From the NCBI RefSeq assembly GCF_028285715.1, contig NZ_JANQOO010000021.1, forward strand, positions 1-64,000: a DNA stretch of 64,000 nucleotides, given 5' to 3'. The translations under genes were made by a program, and so were the position numbers. Positions within the stretch are counted from its first letter, which is position 1. Every line of letters starts with the position of its first letter. Of this stretch, positions 17,547 to 26,015 are shown piece by piece. The stretch is from Ulvibacterium sp. Its GTDB lineage: Bacteria > Bacteroidota > Bacteroidia > Flavobacteriales > Flavobacteriaceae. The notes below the pieces were generated by a model. That model was not told where the DNA came from. It searched no databases and worked only from the letters and a program-made list of their open reading frames with translations.

Positions 17547-18713
17547 ATGACTTACGAAAAGAATCGAGAACATTTTTCTAATCGTTATCCTACGCTAATG
17601 GACTTGGCCGAAAGGGCAAAAAAAAGAGTGCCCCAGGTGGCATGGGCCTATTTGGAAGGGGGTACCGGTGATGAGGAATTACTACAACGGAATCGCAATG
17701 CTTTTCAGCAGATTTCCTTTGTACCGCGCTTTTGTTTGGGTCCTTTAAAAGTAGATATGGAAACCAAGCTATTTGGCAAGACCTATACAGCTCCCATAGG
17801 CATGGCACCTGTAGGATTGACCGGATTGATGTGGCCCAAGGCAGAGCACTATTTGGCGGCTACGGCCAATCGTCTCCAAATCCCGTTTTGCCTTAGCACC
17901 GTAGCCACGGAAACTCCTGAAACTATCGGAAAAGATGTTGGTGATATGGGCTGGTTTCAACTCTACCCACCTAAGGATACACCTTTGCTGCAATCGCTTT
18001 TGCAACGCGCACGAGATACTGGTTTTCATACACTTGTAGTCACCGCGGATGTTCCCATGGCCAGTAGGCGGGAACGTAGTAAACGGGCCGGGCTATCCAT
18101 GCCTCCCAAGATCACGCCCAAAATGTTATGGCAAGGGCTGACCCACCCTAGTTGGACCTATCGTACTTTATTACATGGACTCCCCCGATTACGAACCGTA
18201 GAGCACTATACGAACAACAATGACATGAAATTTGTGAGCGGTTTTGTCGGCAACCGCTTGGGGGGTACCTTGGACTGGGACTATTGCCGGAAATTGAAGG
18301 ATATTTGGAAAGGGCCTATGGTCTTAAAGGGAATTTTGCATCCGAAGGATGCCGAGAAAGCCGTGGAAATAGGTCTAGATGGTATTTACGTATCCAACCA
18401 TGGCGGTCGTCAATTTAATGGTGCCCTAACTGCCTTGGAAGCGCTGCCCCATATCGTAAAGCAGGTACAGGGAAAGGTGCCTATACTCTTTGATAGTGGC
18501 ATCCGTACGGGTCTGGATGCGATGCGCGCCCTGTACCTCGGGGCCGATTTTGTTTTGGTAGGGCGCCCCTTTATATGGGGGGTGGCGGCCTTAGGCAAAT
18601 ACGGAGGGGACCATACCGCCCAAATTTTAATCGACGATCTGCAAAACAATATGGTACAATTGGGTGTAGAAACGATAGCCGAACTCCGAAAATCGCAAAT
18701 TACATTGAGTTAA
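17547..18713 (+). CDS. FMN-dependent alpha-hydroxy-acid dehydrogenase
   Basis: A 388-residue TIM-barrel flavoenzyme of the lactate/glycolate oxidase family. The signature SNHGGRQFNGALTALEALP (about 282-300) holds the active-site His and Arg. GTGDEELLQRNRNAFQQI and APIGMAPVGLTGLM (near 75-90) match the FMN-binding N-terminal strands, and LFDSGIRTGLDAMRALYLGA is the phosphate-binding end. It oxidises an L-2-hydroxy acid such as lactate, using quinone or oxygen as acceptor; which one is not visible. No membrane segment is seen. The stop overlaps the convergent glycosyltransferase stop by four bases (TTAA). Confidence 0.88.
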   Translation: MTYEKNREHFSNRYPTLMDLAERAKKRVPQVAWAYLEGGTGDEELLQRNRNAFQQISFVPRFCLGPLKVDMETKLFGKTYTAPIGMAPVGLTGLMWPKAEHYLAATANRLQIPFCLSTVATETPETIGKDVGDMGWFQLYPPKDTPLLQSLLQRARDTGFHTLVVTADVPMASRRERSKRAGLSMPPKITPKMLWQGLTHPSWTYRTLLHGLPRLRTVEHYTNNNDMKFVSGFVGNRLGGTLDWDYCRKLKDIWKGPMVLKGILHPKDAEKAVEIGLDGIYVSNHGGRQFNGALTALEALPHIVKQVQGKVPILFDSGIRTGLDAMRALYLGADFVLVGRPFIWGVAALGKYGGDHTAQILIDDLQNNMVQLGVETIAELRKSQITLS

Positions 18714-19954
18714 ACCTTATCCCGCTTCGCTTCTATCCATTTGGCCATATATCTGGTACTGTTTAGGGTATGGTGCATTAACAGACTGCCCGTAAAATTG
18801 TTGTTGCGATGTTTTTCCAAGTTCTTTTGGATTTCCAACAAGCGTTCAACTAAACACCGGGCATGTTTCTCTTGGCTATAGAATGTATTTACCAATTCTA
18901 TTCCATTTTCCTGGGCCAGAACCCATTCTGCTTTATGTTGGTAAAGGGAAATGGCCGCTTCCGCCAAATCATTCGTATCCTTCGCTATTTTACCCGGCCA
19001 CATATGGTCCCCCTGCATGCCTTCGGCTCCAATGGGCGTGCTAATACTTGGTGTTCCATTTCGCATGGCGGTGATTAGTTTTCCTTTGGCTCCTGCCCCA
19101 AAACGCAAGGGTGCAAGGACGAGCCGTGCATTCCGTACCACCACATCCATATCCTCAACCCAACCTTCGACCCAGACTCCTTTATTGGGATTGTGCAATT
19201 GCCGTATCTTTTGAGGGAAATAGGCCCCATAAATCTTAAGATTAACTTTTGGAAGTTCCTCTCGGATTAAGGGCCATATCTCTCGTATCGTCCATTTTAG
19301 GGCATCTACGTTCGGTGTATGTTTACCATTTCCGATACAAATGATGTCGTTTCTACTATCGAAATTAGGCCATCTCCGTACTTCTTGGACATCGATAGGT
19401 TTCAGCATAAAGGGTACGTAACACAATAAGTCCGAATCGATATTTAAAACCTCTTCCAACAATTTTATCTCATAATCGGAAATAATCAAGGACAGGTCGC
19501 AGCGATAGATACTGGCTATTTCCCGTTTCGTTACGTCGTCCTGTTTCCACAGGGAAAAAGAGAATTCCTTTGTGGCTTTTAGGCATTTTTCCCGGACATG
19601 GCGGAGGGAATGCAAATCTTCCGTATCTAAAAGACGAAGCGCATTCGGGGCAAAATCCGCTACCCGCCATCCAAACTGTTCCTCTGTTAGGAAACGGTCA
19701 TAGAGAACTATCCCGGGATTCAATTCCTTTACGAAAACATCAAAACTGGAATCATTCAATACTAAGGGAATCGTATGGACCCCTAACGATTCCAAATCCA
19801 TGGAGTAGTCGGTTTGCTTCGCCGTGCTGCCAAATGTAATGTGATAATCATGCCGTAGAAAAAAACGGATAAGCTGAAGCATACGATGGCCTGCAGCGGT
19901 AGTAGTAGGCTCTGGCCATGTGAAGCCAATTATGAGGATTGTTTTACCATTCAC
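18710..19954 (-). CDS. GT-B fold glycosyltransferase
   Basis: 414 residues beginning MNGKTILIIGFTWPEPTTTA, where the first codon is GTG at 19954; an ATG nearby is out of frame. The N-terminal Rossmann half has GHRMLQLIRFFLRHDYHI, and the C-terminal half the family-4-like nucleotide-sugar site: FDSRNDIICIGNGKHTPNVD, then RLVLAPLRFGAGAKGKLITA and GTPSISTPIGAEG. This matches sugar transferases that build surface glycans. Donor and acceptor are unknown. It stands alone, not in a polysaccharide cluster. Confidence 0.8.
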   Translation of the reverse strand: MNGKTILIIGFTWPEPTTTAAGHRMLQLIRFFLRHDYHITFGSTAKQTDYSMDLESLGVHTIPLVLNDSSFDVFVKELNPGIVLYDRFLTEEQFGWRVADFAPNALRLLDTEDLHSLRHVREKCLKATKEFSFSLWKQDDVTKREIASIYRCDLSLIISDYEIKLLEEVLNIDSDLLCYVPFMLKPIDVQEVRRWPNFDSRNDIICIGNGKHTPNVDALKWTIREIWPLIREELPKVNLKIYGAYFPQKIRQLHNPNKGVWVEGWVEDMDVVVRNARLVLAPLRFGAGAKGKLITAMRNGTPSISTPIGAEGMQGDHMWPGKIAKDTNDLAEAAISLYQHKAEWVLAQENGIELVNTFYSQEKHARCLVERLLEIQKNLEKHRNNNFTGSLLMHHTLNSTRYMAKWIEAKRDKV

Positions 19955-20144
19955 GTCCTAGGTCTCAACTTTATAAAGGAATTGGTTAAAAATTCAAATC
20001 ACAAGCACCAAATCACAAACCTGTATTAGGTATTCCTTTTTCCCACTTCGCATTTCTATTTTTGAGAAATCAAAGCAGGCTCCGGTTTGAAATACCTCTA
20101 AGCCTATTTACAACTTAGTACTTCCAAATTTGTATTTTGAAAAG

Positions 20145-21650
20145 TTACATTTTTGCCGCAAATCTCCGGGAAATGCTGGAACGGAGCTTTCGTTCGTAAT
20201 CCTCTTCCAACCACTCTTTGTAATTCTTGGTGTTGTTCATGATGCAATAGGAATATTGGCGAACGCGGTACGCTATTTCTTCCTTAAGTTCTTTAGCTAA
20301 AATTCGGGCATCAAAGACATCCTCCGCATTTTCCACGCATATCTGTGCGTGCTGTTCTATACTTCGCTCCAGGACGGTCTTGGATTTAAGACCCTGGGCA
20401 AATACTTTTTTATACTCTTCCTTAATATCGAATTCGATTTCTTCCGATTTGGAGAATTTGGCTCGAAGTTCCGTTGGCATTTCGTAAACGAACTCGCGTT
20501 CTATTTCCTCATCGTTCTTGATGTTCTCCAAATAAAAATCCGGAAAATGGAAAATCTCCTGCCAATCAATGGGCGCATCCCATGGACCAAAGCGGGCTAT
20601 GTTGTTCCCTAGATCTACTACGGTAAATTCATTTTTACTGGGCAAGATCCGAGAACCCCTACCGATCATCTGAAAATAGAGGGTCAAAGACCGTGTGGCT
20701 CGGTTCAGGATTATAGTATCCACCGTGGGTTCATCAAAACCCGTGGTAAGGATACTGACCGACGTTAATATAGCATTGGGGGTGTTGGAAAACCAATCCA
20801 ATATTTCGCGCCTTTCGGAGGGGCTGTTCTTATTGTCCAAATGGCGAATATCATATCCAGCCTTCTTAAAGGTCTCATAGACATAGCGGGATGTGTTGAT
20901 ACCATTGTTAAAAATCAAGGTCTTGGTTCCCAGTGCAATCTCCTGATAGGCCGTGAGCAACTTCCCTAGCATATTTTGGTTGCTATAGAGCTCATCCGAA
21001 GATTTAACGGTATAGTCGCCACTAATTCCAAGTTTAAGGCTTTGCAGACCCACATCGTAATGATAGAGGTTAGCTCTGGCCAAAAACTTTTTTTCAATTA
21101 AGGAAGCAATGGATTCTCCTACGATCAACTTTTGATAGTGATCTTTCATGGGGAGTTTAATGTTGGAGCTCAAAGGGGTGGCCGTAACTCCAAGAATAGT
21201 AGACTGCTCAAAATATTTGAACAACTTGCGAAAGGAGTTATAGTGCGCTTCATCAATGATGACCAAACCGATATTCTTGATCTCTACTTTTTCTTCCTGT
21301 AGCCTATTGTTCAACGTCTCCACCATGGCCACAAAGCACATGTACTCGTCCTGATCACTAAATTCCTTAACCTCACTATTGATGATTTTATTTTTTACCC
21401 CGAAGCCGGTCAACATCCGTGAAGTTTGGAGACTTAATTCTATACGATGGGTAAGCACCACCACTTTTTTTTGTGAATGGCTGATGTATCTCTTGGCAAT
21501 CTCGGAAAAAACGACGGTCTTTCCGCCCCCTGTAGGGAGCTGGTACAACAGGTTTGACCCTTGTGGCATTTCGCCCAAATACTTAAAAATTGTATTTAGG
21601 TCCTCTCTTTGGTAATCATAAAGTGTTTTCTCCGTAGTTTGGTTTTCCAA
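20145..21650 (-). CDS. SF2 DEAD/DEAH-box helicase
   Basis: 501 residues. Motifs in order: YDYQREDL (Q motif, Gln14), PTGGGKT (Walker A, 39-45), IIDEAHYNS (motif II, DEAH), GVTATPLSS (motif III), TGFDEPTVDT (motif V region) and QMIGRGSRI (motif VI). A C-terminal extension of about 120 residues is charged and helical. The start must be the TTG at 21650: an in-frame TAA lies six codons upstream, and the next ATG would remove the Q motif. It resembles the UvrB/type III-restriction-like group. No nuclease or methylase neighbour is present, so housekeeping DNA or RNA work is more likely than restriction. Confidence 0.85.
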   Translation of the reverse strand: MENQTTEKTLYDYQREDLNTIFKYLGEMPQGSNLLYQLPTGGGKTVVFSEIAKRYISHSQKKVVVLTHRIELSLQTSRMLTGFGVKNKIINSEVKEFSDQDEYMCFVAMVETLNNRLQEEKVEIKNIGLVIIDEAHYNSFRKLFKYFEQSTILGVTATPLSSNIKLPMKDHYQKLIVGESIASLIEKKFLARANLYHYDVGLQSLKLGISGDYTVKSSDELYSNQNMLGKLLTAYQEIALGTKTLIFNNGINTSRYVYETFKKAGYDIRHLDNKNSPSERREILDWFSNTPNAILTSVSILTTGFDEPTVDTIILNRATRSLTLYFQMIGRGSRILPSKNEFTVVDLGNNIARFGPWDAPIDWQEIFHFPDFYLENIKNDEEIEREFVYEMPTELRAKFSKSEEIEFDIKEEYKKVFAQGLKSKTVLERSIEQHAQICVENAEDVFDARILAKELKEEIAYRVRQYSYCIMNNTKNYKEWLEEDYERKLRSSISRRFAAKM

Positions 21651-21716
21651 CGAGGTAAAATCTTAGGGGTTTAGTGTGCTTCTTCCATTGGGAGGATTGC
21701 CATCGGCCCAATTGTG

Positions 21717-21724
21717 CAAAATTA
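21717..21724 (-). promoter_or_regulatory. Candidate -7 box for the helicase gene
   Basis: On the minus strand the sequence reads TAATTTTG, a full match to TAnnTTTG, about 67 bases upstream of the TTG start of the helicase. No matching -33 TTTG was found at the usual distance. Confidence 0.35.
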
Positions 21725-21771
21725 GTAGAATTTTGTCCTTAGATAAAATTTATTCCATGAAATCAAAAGAA

Positions 21772-22701
21772 TTAGTATCCCCTTTCCTTGGATACCAAGT
21801 TCAATAGTGGTTCCCCTGCCCGAAGTCTTCTATAGTTTTCCAGAATTTGTGGAACCACGGATCGGGTATCGGATACACTGGCATAATGTGGTGTCATGTG
21901 TATTTTGGGATGCTCCCAAAAAGGATGGGAAATAGGTAAGGGTTCCTTGTGGTACACATCCAATCCGGCTCCGGATAGATGCCCATTATCCAACATTTCC
22001 AGTAAATCTTCGTCCACCAAATGCCCACCTCTGGCCACATTGATTACGAATGCATCCTTGGGCAATTGTTGGAAAAGGGCTTTATTCAAAATACCAGCGG
22101 TACTCTGGGTCAATGGCAAAAGGCATACCAGCACTTGTGTAGTGCCCAAAAAATCCGGTAATTCACCCTGCCCGACGAATGACTTAACCGTTTCGACCTT
22201 TTTTCGGGAATTGGACCAACCTTGAACCTTGAACCCGAAGCGAACCAGATCTTTGGCCAGGACGATCCCCAACGCCCCCATTCCCAGGATACCTACGGTG
22301 TAGTCCTCTATGCGTTTGTAAGGTAATGGTTTCCAAGTTCGATTTGCCTGGTCTACCTTATAGGTATACAGATTTTTTAAATATGCCAAAATAACACCGA
22401 TAACGTGCTCGGACATATCCTGGGCAAGTACTTGGTCCACTACACGGGTAATGGGCAAGTGCAATGGAGCTTCCTTGTCCTCAAAAATAAAATCTACCCC
22501 GGCACCGGATCCCGAAATGCATTTTAGATTCGGATACGCTCGCAATGTACCTGGGGGATGTTTCCATACCAAGGCCATATCAATGGCTTCCTTGGGATGT
22601 TCTTCCAAATAACTATAAATGGGAACATGGGAAGAGGCGGCGGATAATGCCTCCTTCCATTCGGGAATTTTCCCGTCCTGTCTTATTATCACAATTGCCA
22701 T
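21772..22701 (-). CDS. Glyoxylate/hydroxypyruvate reductase (GhrA-like D-2-hydroxyacid dehydrogenase)
   Basis: 309 residues from the ATG at 22701 (MAIVIIRQDGKIPEW); the frame is open further but that start fits. The NAD(P) motif is GMGALGIVLAKDLVRFGF, the arginine motif INVARGGHLVDEDLLEML, and the Glu/His pair is in DVYHKEPLPISHPFW and MTPHYAS. The early ISGSGAGVDFI and the NSRKK after the Rossmann strand (a place for NADPH phosphate binding) point to the GhrA subgroup, which reduces glyoxylate and hydroxypyruvate. It starts three bases after the DUF6155 stop, so the two genes are one transcript. Confidence 0.85.
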   Translation of the reverse strand: MAIVIIRQDGKIPEWKEALSAASSHVPIYSYLEEHPKEAIDMALVWKHPPGTLRAYPNLKCISGSGAGVDFIFEDKEAPLHLPITRVVDQVLAQDMSEHVIGVILAYLKNLYTYKVDQANRTWKPLPYKRIEDYTVGILGMGALGIVLAKDLVRFGFKVQGWSNSRKKVETVKSFVGQGELPDFLGTTQVLVCLLPLTQSTAGILNKALFQQLPKDAFVINVARGGHLVDEDLLEMLDNGHLSGAGLDVYHKEPLPISHPFWEHPKIHMTPHYASVSDTRSVVPQILENYRRLRAGEPLLNLVSKERGY

Positions 22702-22703
22702 TA

Positions 22704-23213
22704 CTATTCCACTATATCCAAAGTCCGTGAAAAATCTTCGGCATAGGGCCAATGATTGTCCTGAACAGTTTGGTAAATCTTTACTATTCTTTGCTTAAAA
22801 TCGGATATCATTCCATTCAATACCAGAAACTGTATAACCTCCCTGAACGAATTTAGCATGCTTTTGTAAAAGGCATCGGGAACATTTTTTTCCAATTCAA
22901 AGGTTTGGGCCACTTCCAAATTGTACAACATTACATCAGCAACAAGATGAGGTTCCACTCCTAGTTTTATGAAATGTTTAATGAGCTTTTGGGCAACCGA
23001 CCGACGCGCTTTGGGCCGCTTTCGTTTTAAGGGAAAATACTCGTTGGAGATTTTGGCCTTGGCATCTTGTATAAGCTTTTCCTCCTTGGGGTTGAATACA
23101 AAATCATAGTACTCCTTTACTACCGGGAAACGTATATAAAGATCCAGTAACTGTTCCTCCAACTCCTTTTTAGGAAGGTCGGCTATGTACTTCACAAGGG
23201 CTCTTTTGCCCAT
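22704..23213 (-). CDS. DUF6155 family protein
   Basis: 169 residues from the ATG at 23213 (MGKRALVKYIADLPKKELEE). It is helical and basic, with KAKISNEYFPLKRKRPKARR in the middle, a pattern I associate with the small Bacteroidota family DUF6155. No signal peptide, membrane segment or catalytic motif. Function unknown. It is first in a two-gene operon with the GhrA-like reductase, three bases apart. The residue run PLKRKRPKARRSVAQKLIKH could bind nucleic acid, which is only a charge-based guess. Confidence 0.7.
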   Translation of the reverse strand: MGKRALVKYIADLPKKELEEQLLDLYIRFPVVKEYYDFVFNPKEEKLIQDAKAKISNEYFPLKRKRPKARRSVAQKLIKHFIKLGVEPHLVADVMLYNLEVAQTFELEKNVPDAFYKSMLNSFREVIQFLVLNGMISDFKQRIVKIYQTVQDNHWPYAEDFSRTLDIVE

Positions 23214-23231
23214 AAAATAGGGATTTAAAGT

Positions 23232-23263
23232 CAAAAATAGGAGAACTCGGCACAATTAACCAA
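23232..23263 (-). promoter_or_regulatory. Promoter of the DUF6155-reductase operon
   Basis: On the minus strand TATTTTTG (23232-23239) matches the Bacteroidota -7 box. A TTG at 23261-23263 lies 21 bases upstream in the -33 position. The box ends 18 bases before the ATG at 23213. The sigma-factor gene is divergent on the other side. Confidence 0.55.
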
Positions 23264-23387
23264 GATTCGCAAAACAAATCACAAACTTCTCATAAATTCT
23301 GTATAAGAATTCTCTTAGGCCTTTGGAAAAGACGCAATAAAAATGTATAATGATAGCTTGTAGAACATCAAAATCCAAAAGACATAT

Positions 23388-24251
23388 ATGAGGCAGTTAA
23401 AGATTATCAAGCAGGTCACCAATAGAGAATCAAAATCATTGGACAAGTATCTGCAGGATATCAGTAAAATTGATCTGATCAATGCAAATGAAGAAGTAGA
23501 ATTAGCGCAACGCATCCGGGCCGGGGACCAAGCTGCGTTGGAAAAATTGACCAATGCCAATTTGCGGTTCGTGGTATCCGTTGCCAAACAATATCAAAAT
23601 CAGGGACTAAAACTGCCCGACCTGATAAACGAAGGTAACCTTGGCCTTGTTAAAGCGGCCAAACGATTTGATGAAACCCGTGGTTTCAAGTTTATTTCTT
23701 ATGCGGTATGGTGGATCAGGCAGTCTATCCTGCAAGCATTGGCGGAGCAGTCCAGGGTAGTTAGGTTACCCCTAAACAAAATCGGTTCCATTAATAAAAT
23801 CAAAAAGACATTTTCTTATTTGGAACAGGCACATGAACGACCACCTTCTGCAGAGGAAATAGCCAAGGAATTGGAAATGACGGTTACCGAAGTAAAACAA
23901 TCCATGAAAAACTCCGGCAGACATGTTTCCATGGATGCCCCGTTGCGTGAAGGAGAGGATTCCAATTTATACGATGTGCTACGTTCCGGGGAATCTCCAA
24001 GACCTGATAAGATTTTGATGCAGCAATCCCTGAACACGGAAATCAATCGGGCATTGGATACGTTATCGCCTAGAGAGGCCGATGTCGTAAAGTTGTACTA
24101 TGGCATTGGAGACCAACAATCAATGACCTTGGCAGAAATAGGGCAGACTTTTGATCTTACTCGGGAAAGGGTACGTCAAATACGGGAAAAAGCTATTCGC
24201 AAGCTTCGGCATAATTCCAGAAGCAAGCTTCTAAAAGCTTATTTGGGATAA
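23388..24251 (+). CDS. rpoD: Primary sigma-70 factor
   Basis: 287 residues, the short form usual for Bacteroidota, which lack the long region 1.1. Region 1.2 is at 17-45, region 2 ([20 protein letters not shown] to EQSRVVRLP) at about 54-128 with the -10-recognition helix [17 protein letters not shown], region 3 at 130-185, and region 4 at 220-280 with the -35 [23 protein letters not shown]. The [10 protein letters not shown] linker at 181-190 is typical. It directs RNA polymerase to housekeeping promoters. It is monocistronic with its own terminator. Confidence 0.96.
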   Translation: MRQLKIIKQVTNRESKSLDKYLQDISKIDLINANEEVELAQRIRAGDQAALEKLTNANLRFVVSVAKQYQNQGLKLPDLINEGNLGLVKAAKRFDETRGFKFISYAVWWIRQSILQALAEQSRVVRLPLNKIGSINKIKKTFSYLEQAHERPPSAEEIAKELEMTVTEVKQSMKNSGRHVSMDAPLREGEDSNLYDVLRSGESPRPDKILMQQSLNTEINRALDTLSPREADVVKLYYGIGDQQSMTLAEIGQTFDLTRERVRQIREKAIRKLRHNSRSKLLKAYLG

Positions 24252-24273
24252 TATCAAAGTACCCTTAAAGAAC

Positions 24274-24306
24274 AAACCCCATAAGTATTAACCTATGGGG
24301 TTTTTT
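24274..24306 (+). terminator. Terminator of rpoD
   Basis: AAACCCCATA and TATGGGGTTT pair around a 10-base loop and lead into six or more T residues, about 23 bases after the rpoD stop. A strong intrinsic terminator. Confidence 0.93.
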
Positions 24307-24326
24307 ACAACTAATACACTAAACAC

Positions 24327-24428
24327 TTAAGAATAACTTAGTTTGTTGATATTGAAATCTCCTAGAATTTCATTTAAATCCTCGATAAAATTCAAATACG
24401 CTGCGTTGTCTGGATTTTGATTTGCCAT
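24327..24428 (-). CDS. Micro-ORF 1, 33 residues, LNEIL family
   Basis: An ORF of 33 codons plus stop. The core YLNFIEDLNEILGDF is acidic and amphipathic, and the tail ends LSYS. It is clearly related to the neighbouring micro-ORF (YLTFLQELNEILSLN). Both are preceded by AACC(C)AAATC a few bases before the ATG, so the similarity spans control region and coding sequence. No signal peptide or membrane segment. Its role is unknown; a short regulatory, signalling or precursor peptide is possible. It lies downstream of rpoD on the opposite strand. Confidence 0.5.
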   Translation of the reverse strand: MANQNPDNAAYLNFIEDLNEILGDFNINKLSYS

Positions 24429-24462
24429 AAGATTTGGTTTTAAATGTGGACTTCATGCGATG

Positions 24463-24561
24463 TTACATATAGTCCAGTTCGGTCAATTCATTTAGACTTA
24501 AAATTTCGTTTAGTTCTTGTAGAAAGGTTAGGTACTCCTCTCCATATGTATCGTAAAGCAT
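24463..24561 (-). CDS. Micro-ORF 2, 32 residues, LNEIL family
   Basis: 32 codons plus stop. The core EEYLTFLQELNEILSLNELT aligns with micro-ORF 1: Y-L-x-F, two or three variable residues, then L-N-E-I-L. Its ATG is preceded by AACCCAAATC, as in the other copy. The pair reads as a tandem duplication, with starts 133 bases apart. A third CCCAAATC followed by ATG occurs at 24599 but opens only eight codons. A candidate promoter lies at 24627-24657. Function unknown. Confidence 0.5.
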   Translation of the reverse strand: MLYDTYGEEYLTFLQELNEILSLNELTELDYM

Positions 24562-24626
24562 GATGATTTGGGTTAAGTTTTTCCGGTAACCACCGGCATA
24601 GATTTGGGCTTTTTCGTTTTATGATA

Positions 24627-24657
24627 TAAACATACTATTAACGTATTTTAAAATCAA
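24627..24657 (-). promoter_or_regulatory. Candidate promoter of the micro-ORF pair
   Basis: On the minus strand TATGTTTA (one mismatch to TAnnTTTG) lies 20 bases after a TTG, the Bacteroidota -7/-33 layout. It is 66 bases upstream of micro-ORF 2. A small hairpin (CCGGT, 4-base loop, ACCGG, 24583-24596) lies in the leader. Confidence 0.4.
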
Positions 24658-24782
24658 TTAATTGTGGTATAAACTCAAATTTTCGTTGTATAACTTGTTA
24701 AACCCGGAGATACAACCATTTTACCCCTTTTTTGACATGAACCGTTCATCGGAATAATTGGTATTTCATCGATGCCTGTTGC

Positions 24783-26015
24783 TCAAAATTTGACCTGGTA
24801 GGCAATCCCTGCAGATACCACCCAAAAAAATCGCCCGGATTCAAAAACCAGTTCTTGGCGTCCCAATCCAAGGTTGGCCCTATATAGGTTGGGGTTCTTC
24901 TTTCCCGAAAACTGATATTCCAATATAGCCTGCTGCGACTCAATGTATAATACGGTTTCCGCTAAAAGTTCATCTCCATCCTGCAATTGTCTCAGTTCTG
25001 GGGAATAGCCCATTCCAATATTGATTCCTAAGAAATTTGATCCATCCTTAAAGTATTTTCGGGCCAAAAGGTTGCCTGAAAATCCACTGCCTTTGTTTAC
25101 ATTGGGTAGAAAATAAGGTCTAATCGAAAAATAATAATTGCCATGATATAGTGCGGCACTAGCCGTAATTATATTGGCCTTTACGTTATCGAAATCCAAA
25201 TAACGCATACCAAGGGAAATTTCCATGTGCTTTGGCCAATTCACAAACAGTTCTGCCCCTACCCTATGATTAGGGAAAATGACAGACTTTGAGATACCAT
25301 AGTTCAAGTATCCGTAGAATTTTTTTGAAAACCTGGGATAGAAGTCCACCTCATATTGCAACCCTTGAATTTCAAAACGGTTGCCATAATTTAAGCGCGG
25401 GATTATCTTTCCCGCCCGTGTTTCCCTTTGATATTCCAAGCTGGTATATAACATGGGTTCATAGACAATGTCAAAAATCTCAAAGGCGTTGGAAATTCCA
25501 AAGGCATTGTTAAAAGCGGTATTTTCCGAAGTCTCTTCCAGTGTTTTTGTTTCTTTTGATGCCATAGGGCTTTCTGATGTAGTACCCTTTAGGGCCTGTT
25601 GTCGCAATGCTTCCAAATCCGAATCCTTGGGAAGATATATCAGAGCTTTATTCGCTAAACCTAAAGCGATATAGTATTCCTGGGCATACAACTCATTTTT
25701 TATGGTCGCCACCCATACCTCCTTGTTTTTACGCTCTACGGATGTAATTTTATTGAATTCCCTTCGGGCGTCATTATATTTTTTGTCCCAACTTAAGGTT
25801 TTGGCCAAGAGGTTTCGTACGTCCGTGTAATTCGGATACTTGGTGAGAATATGGCGTAAAGTATCACGGGCCACGGTTCCATTGCCCCCGAACGCCAAAT
25901 CCCTTGCCGTGAAAAAGGAGGTATCCGGATTACCATTGTAAGCCAAATCCTGACACTGAGATGACAACCCATATAGGCAGGTGATTAAAAAGGCTATGTT
26001 TTTAAGATACTTCAA
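24783..26015 (-). CDS. YaiO-type outer-membrane beta-barrel with TPR domain
   Basis: 410 residues. A signal peptide (KNIAFLITCLYGLSSQCQ) is followed by a TPR-like helical region (about 30-135: NLLAKTLSWDKKYNDARREF, YYIALGLANKALIYLP), a Ser/Thr/Glu-rich linker and a C-terminal barrel of about 240 residues (EYQRETRAGKIIPRLNYGNR) ending in an aromatic terminal strand (GIAYQVKF). This is the YaiO architecture, found next to GT2 polysaccharide synthases. The start is TTG at 26015, overlapping the previous stop as TTGA. As the last gene of the operon it would be the outer-membrane exit for the polymer. Confidence 0.85.
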   Translation of the reverse strand: MKYLKNIAFLITCLYGLSSQCQDLAYNGNPDTSFFTARDLAFGGNGTVARDTLRHILTKYPNYTDVRNLLAKTLSWDKKYNDARREFNKITSVERKNKEVWVATIKNELYAQEYYIALGLANKALIYLPKDSDLEALRQQALKGTTSESPMASKETKTLEETSENTAFNNAFGISNAFEIFDIVYEPMLYTSLEYQRETRAGKIIPRLNYGNRFEIQGLQYEVDFYPRFSKKFYGYLNYGISKSVIFPNHRVGAELFVNWPKHMEISLGMRYLDFDNVKANIITASAALYHGNYYFSIRPYFLPNVNKGSGFSGNLLARKYFKDGSNFLGINIGMGYSPELRQLQDGDELLAETVLYIESQQAILEYQFSGKKNPNLYRANLGLGRQELVFESGRFFWVVSAGIAYQVKF

